From Deltaproteobacteria bacterium RIFCSPLOWO2_02_FULL_57_26 (GTDB taxonomy: Bacteria; Desulfobacterota; Binatia; UBA9968), in contig MGSI01000106.1 of the NCBI GenBank assembly GCA_001798455.1, positions 1 to 16,341 on the forward strand: a stretch of DNA of 16,341 nt, written 5' to 3'. The notes beneath the pieces are model-generated. The model saw only the letters and a list, made by a program, of their open reading frames with translations. It searched no databases and was not told where the DNA came from. Position numbers and translations under genes: made by a program. Positions 13,768 through 16,341 of this stretch are shown one piece after another (within the stretch, counting starts at the first letter, position 1; the number at the start of each line of letters is the position of its first letter).

Positions 13768-14613
13768 ATGCAAAGAGCAACCGAGGCTACGATTCCAGAG
13801 GTGGGCGCGGAGCTGAGACCCGAGATTCGCGCCACGCCTTCCTACTACCTCCACGCCTTCCTCGACAACTTTATCCCCCTGGCTTTTGTCCTCCTTCTCT
13901 GGGAGGGAGTGGCCCGGTTGGAGATCATCCACCCGGCCCTTTTTCCGACAGTCACAGAGATCTTCGTAAAGATGTGGGAGCTCACGCTGGAGGGGATTTT
14001 CTTAAAAGACGTTTTTCACTCCTTGGCTCGCCTCCTCTCCAGCGTGTTCTTCGCCATGATCGTCGGGACCCTCAGCGGCCTGCTGATGGGAACCAGCCGC
14101 TGGGTGGAAAAGGTCCTCATCCCGCCGCTTAATTTTTTTCTTGCCATTCCTGGCATCGCCATCTTCCCCATCGTGATCCTCTGGTTTGGTCTCACGGAGA
14201 AGGCGATCATATTTACCCTTGCCTTCGAGGCGAGCCTCAGCATCATGCTCAACACCTGGGGCGGGGTGAAAAGCGTCGATATCTCGTTAATCAATGCGGG
14301 GCGCGCCCTGGGAGCCCACGGGTATGCTCTTTTTTATAAGATTCTCATCCCTGCGGCTTTGCCCGCTATCATCACCGGCTACCGGCAGGGCTTCTCGCGC
14401 GCCTGGCGCATCCTCGTGGCCGGCGAGATGCTCGCCTCCATCGGCACTGGCATCGGCTTTCGCATCTTTGAGGCACGCGCCTTTCTCGCCTCTGATGTCA
14501 TGTACGCCGGGGTGATCGTCATCGGGATTCTCGGCTTCCTCCTGGAGCGGGTGGCGCTCCGATCACTCGAGATCTTCACCGTGCAGCGCTGGGGGATGGT
14601 GCGAGAGTTATGA
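13768..14613 (+). CDS. ABC importer permease, SsuC/TauC type
   Basis: 281 residues, typical for this family. About six membrane helices follow a 30-residue cytoplasmic N-terminus: about 33-50, 83-108, 117-139, 145-162, 190-222 and 242-262. The binding-protein-dependent transport signature (EAA loop), where the ATPase docks, lies at about 176-206 (INAGRALGAHGYALFYKILIPAALPAI). It forms the inner-membrane channel for the two upstream binding proteins. ATG 13768 lies 11 bases after the preceding stop with only a weak SD, consistent with translational coupling. After the stop comes an unusual 124-base spacer containing a heptamer array before the ATPase gene. Confidence 0.9.
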   Translation: MQRATEATIPEVGAELRPEIRATPSYYLHAFLDNFIPLAFVLLLWEGVARLEIIHPALFPTVTEIFVKMWELTLEGIFLKDVFHSLARLLSSVFFAMIVGTLSGLLMGTSRWVEKVLIPPLNFFLAIPGIAIFPIVILWFGLTEKAIIFTLAFEASLSIMLNTWGGVKSVDISLINAGRALGAHGYALFYKILIPAALPAIITGYRQGFSRAWRILVAGEMLASIGTGIGFRIFEARAFLASDVMYAGVIVIGILGFLLERVALRSLEIFTVQRWGMVREL

Positions 14614-14655
14614 GAGCCGAAGGGGCGAGGCTGGAGGTCGTGGGCGAACCCTTCG

Positions 14656-14718
14656 GGATCTCAAATGGCAAATTTCAAATTGGAAATCTGAGATCTGCAA
14701 TTTGGGATCTGAGATTCC
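14656..14718. repeat. Nine-unit degenerate heptamer tandem array
   Basis: From 14656 the sequence divides into nine consecutive 7-mers: GGATCTC, AAATGGC, AAATTTC, AAATTGG, AAATCTG, AGATCTG, CAATTTG, GGATCTG, AGATTCC. Every unit has AT at positions 3-4; positions 1-2 are purines in eight of nine units and position 7 is always G or C. It lies between the permease stop (14613) and the ATPase start (14738). Degenerate heptanucleotide repeats between genes are known in some cyanobacteria; whether this is related is unknown. Confidence 0.6.
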
Positions 14719-14737
14719 GAGCGTAGCGAGGCTAGCC

Positions 14738-15544
14738 ATGGCCAAATCCAAGCTCATTGTGCACAACCTTCACAAGGTCTTCCAAGTAGATGAGGGCTTC
14801 GGCAGGTTTTCCTCCATCACCGCCATCGACAATGTCGACTTGGAAGTGAGCGAAGGAGAGCTTGTCACCATTATTGGTCCCAGCGGCTGTGGCAAATCGA
14901 CGCTGCTCATGATCCTTGCGGGCCTCTATGAAAAATCCTCGGGTGATGTGCTACTCGATGGGACTCCCATCAACGGCCCAGGGTTGGATCGCGGGGTTGT
15001 CTTCCAGGAATTCGCCCTCTTTCCCTGGCTCAGCGTGCGCAACAATATCTGCTTTGGCTTAAAGATGAAGGGGACCCCCGTCTCCGAACACGATCGCATC
15101 GTGAGGCACTTTCTCAAAATGGTGAAGCTCGAGGAGTTTGAGAAAATCTTTCCCCACCGCCTCTCAGGAGGGATGAAGCAGCGGGTAGGGATCGCTCGGG
15201 CAATGGCCTACTCCCCGGAGCTCCTCCTGATGGATGAGCCCTTCGGCGCCCTGGACGCCCAGACGCGCACGAGCCTGCAGCAGATGCTCGTCGACATCTG
15301 GGCCGAGACCAAGAAAACCATTCTTTTTGTGACCCACAGCGTCCGTGAGGCGGTCTTTCTCTCGGACCGGATCGTGGTTTTAAGCCGCCGCCCTTCAAAG
15401 GTCAGGAAGGTTATCGAGGTCCGGTTGCCGCGACCCCGCCAGAGACTCTCGGAGGCCTTCCTGCGCCACGAAGAGGAACTGGAAGAGTTAATTGCGGCAG
15501 AGCTTTCGGCGGAAAGCGAAACGCAAGAGGCGTATCCGGCATGA
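14738..15544 (+). CDS. ABC importer ATPase, SsuB/TauB type
   Basis: 268 residues from ATG 14738. Walker A GPSGCGKST (47-55), Q-loop VVFQEFALFPWL (Gln90), signature LSGGMKQR (142-149), Walker B LLLMDE (162-167), D-loop ALDA, and switch His200 (VTHS) are all intact, so it should be an active ATPase energising the permease. The FPWLSVRNNI segment is typical of nitrate/sulfonate/taurine importers. The start is uncertain: there is no SD before ATG 14738, and the frame stays open upstream through the heptamer array, with a TTG at 14702 as the only earlier start. The conserved fold begins at about residue 7, so 14738 fits. Its stop overlaps the creatininase-family start as ATGA. Confidence 0.9.
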   Translation: MAKSKLIVHNLHKVFQVDEGFGRFSSITAIDNVDLEVSEGELVTIIGPSGCGKSTLLMILAGLYEKSSGDVLLDGTPINGPGLDRGVVFQEFALFPWLSVRNNICFGLKMKGTPVSEHDRIVRHFLKMVKLEEFEKIFPHRLSGGMKQRVGIARAMAYSPELLLMDEPFGALDAQTRTSLQQMLVDIWAETKKTILFVTHSVREAVFLSDRIVVLSRRPSKVRKVIEVRLPRPRQRLSEAFLRHEEELEELIAAELSAESETQEAYPA

Positions 15545-16296
15545 GGGAATCCCTGCTCAAGCTGACCCAGCCCGAGGCCGAGGCGATCCTAAAACGGAGT
15601 GGCTTGGTGATCTTGCCGATGGGGAGCGTGGAGCAGCACGGCCCCCATCTTCCGTGCGGTACGGACTATCTCGCTTCGCTCGTGATCGGGCAAAAAGTGG
15701 CGGAGAAAGTCGACGGCTTGCTGCTCCCCTTCTCCCCGATCGGCGTCACCCCCTTCCATATGTCGTTTGCCGGCACGTTGAGCCTCAAGCCCCAAACCTT
15801 CATCGCCGTGGTCGAAGATATCTGCGAGAGCGTGATCCGGCATGGCGCGAAAAAAATCGTCTTTCTCAACTGGCACGAGGGAAACACTTCTGCCATGAAC
15901 CTTGCGGCGGTCTCGGTTCAGCAGCGCCACCCGGTGCGCGTGCTGGTGGTCCAAGCGTGCTATATCGCCCACGAGCTCTTTGGGAAGGAGTGCGGCTTGA
16001 CGCACGGCGGGGAACTGGAGGTCCTGCCCATCCTCGCCTACGATCCCTCCCTGGTTCACCTGGAGCGGGCCACCAACCCCTCGCCACCGGAGCAGGCCCG
16101 AAGAATCGACAGCCTCAGGCGCGGCCGCGCCGCTTATCCCTTTCTCAGGGACATCCGAGAGCTCGCCCCAACAGGCTGGTACGGCGAGCCGCAGAAGGCC
16201 AACCCGGGAAAAGCGCGGGAATTTTTGGAGCAGGTGGCCGAGGCTTCAGCAAAATACATTTTAGACACCTTTAAGGAGTCGGAAGCGAATGGCTAA
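15541..16296 (+). CDS. Creatininase-family metal-dependent amidohydrolase
   Basis: 251 residues, the family length. Metal-binding residues are visible: Glu31 and His33 in MGSVEQHGPHLP, Asp42 in GTDYLAS, His112 in FLNWHEGNT, and Glu158 in THGGELEVL. Family members include creatinine amidohydrolase, MftE (mycofactocin peptidase) and FAPy or riboflavin-pathway deformylases, all hydrolysing C-N bonds in small cyclic or formyl amides. The usual N-G-H-G-G-N motif is N-W-H-E-G-N here, so this is a divergent subgroup. No mycofactocin precursor or MftC is present in the window. It overlaps the ABC ATPase by 4 bases (ATGA) and the next gene by 8 bases, so it belongs to the importer operon and may act on the imported compound. 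Confidence 0.9.
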   Translation: MRESLLKLTQPEAEAILKRSGLVILPMGSVEQHGPHLPCGTDYLASLVIGQKVAEKVDGLLLPFSPIGVTPFHMSFAGTLSLKPQTFIAVVEDICESVIRHGAKKIVFLNWHEGNTSAMNLAAVSVQQRHPVRVLVVQACYIAHELFGKECGLTHGGELEVLPILAYDPSLVHLERATNPSPPEQARRIDSLRRGRAAYPFLRDIRELAPTGWYGEPQKANPGKAREFLEQVAEASAKYILDTFKESEANG

Positions 16297-16341
16297 CGCA
16301 CCCGTCAGGGTGGCTTCGGTGGGCCTCGGGCGTTGGGCCAA
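16289..16341 (+). CDS. Probable Gfo/Idh/MocA-family oxidoreductase, N-terminus only (cut by window edge)
   Basis: Seventeen codons are visible: MANAPVRVASVGLGRWA. The VRVASVGLGRWA stretch is the beta-strand and glycine-rich turn that open the NAD(P)-binding Rossmann fold in Gfo/Idh/MocA dehydrogenases. AAGGAG at 16272-16277 precedes ATG 16289, which overlaps the creatininase-family stop by 8 bases, so the genes are translationally coupled. The rest lies beyond the window; another Rossmann-fold dehydrogenase is possible. Confidence 0.6.
   Translation, partial: MANAPVRVASVGLGRWA

Noticed and set aside
13617..14132. Plus-strand frame across the binding protein/permease junction
   Set aside because: Overlaps two well supported genes in another frame and shows no recognisable fold.
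14656..14718. CRISPR-like or palindromic array
   Set aside because: Units are only 7 bp, degenerate and without spacers, and no cas gene is present; classed as a heptamer tandem repeat.
15492..16274. Plus-strand frame overlapping the creatininase-family gene
   Set aside because: Arg/Pro/Gly-rich translation typical of a shifted frame; the creatininase frame carries all metal ligands.
15541..16296. MftE, mycofactocin system creatininase
   Set aside because: No MftA precursor, MftB or radical SAM MftC in the window, and the NWHEGN motif differs from the MftE-type motif.

Overview
The window reads as chromosomal DNA from a metabolically versatile, uncultured Gram-negative-type bacterium. Secreted solute receptors carry Sec signal peptides, genes start mostly with ATG behind good AGGAGG-like Shine-Dalgarno (SD) sites, and base composition is moderately GC-rich. 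The mix of orphan tricarboxylate (TctC) receptors, TauT/SsuA-type ABC importers and ACMSD-like amidohydrolases would suit soil or sediment lineages such as Desulfobacterota-like, Binatota, Tectomicrobia or Rokubacteria. That taxonomic guess is weak. No rRNA, tRNA, CRISPR, transposase or phage gene is visible.

Left part (1-8320), a loose assembly of short transcription units on both strands: a non-coding leader with a 21-bp direct repeat; a TPM-domain membrane protein; a TctC-type receptor followed by a RidA-family protein (apparent two-gene operon); a convergent MFS exporter; a second TctC receptor on the minus strand, about 60% identical by eye to the first; an alpha/beta hydrolase; and a convergent amidase-signature enzyme. 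Neither TctC receptor has TctA/TctB membrane partners here.

Right part (8421-16341), all on the plus strand: the tail of a broken or unrecognised ORF runs by a TTGA overlap into an amidohydrolase with an altered metal site. Then come a canonical ACMSD-type amidohydrolase and a stand-alone FAD monooxygenase related to VioD and salicylyl-CoA 5-hydroxylase. After a 155-base gap follows a complete nitrate/sulfonate/taurine-type ABC importer (two tandem paralogous binding proteins, permease, ATPase). It is coupled by a 4-base overlap to a creatininase-family amidohydrolase, which overlaps by 8 bases the start of a probable Gfo/Idh/MocA oxidoreductase cut by the window edge.

The right part looks like an uptake-plus-catabolism module for an aromatic or heteroaromatic, possibly nitrogen-containing, compound: ABC import, hydroxylation of a ring or CoA thioester, decarboxylation or hydrolysis by amidohydrolases, and amide-ring hydrolysis. 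The substrate cannot be read from sequence. Most worth follow-up: the degenerate amidohydrolase beside its canonical sister, the gene remnant before it, the stand-alone monooxygenase, a nine-unit degenerate 7-bp tandem array inside the ABC operon, and several unexplained palindromes and repeats between genes.
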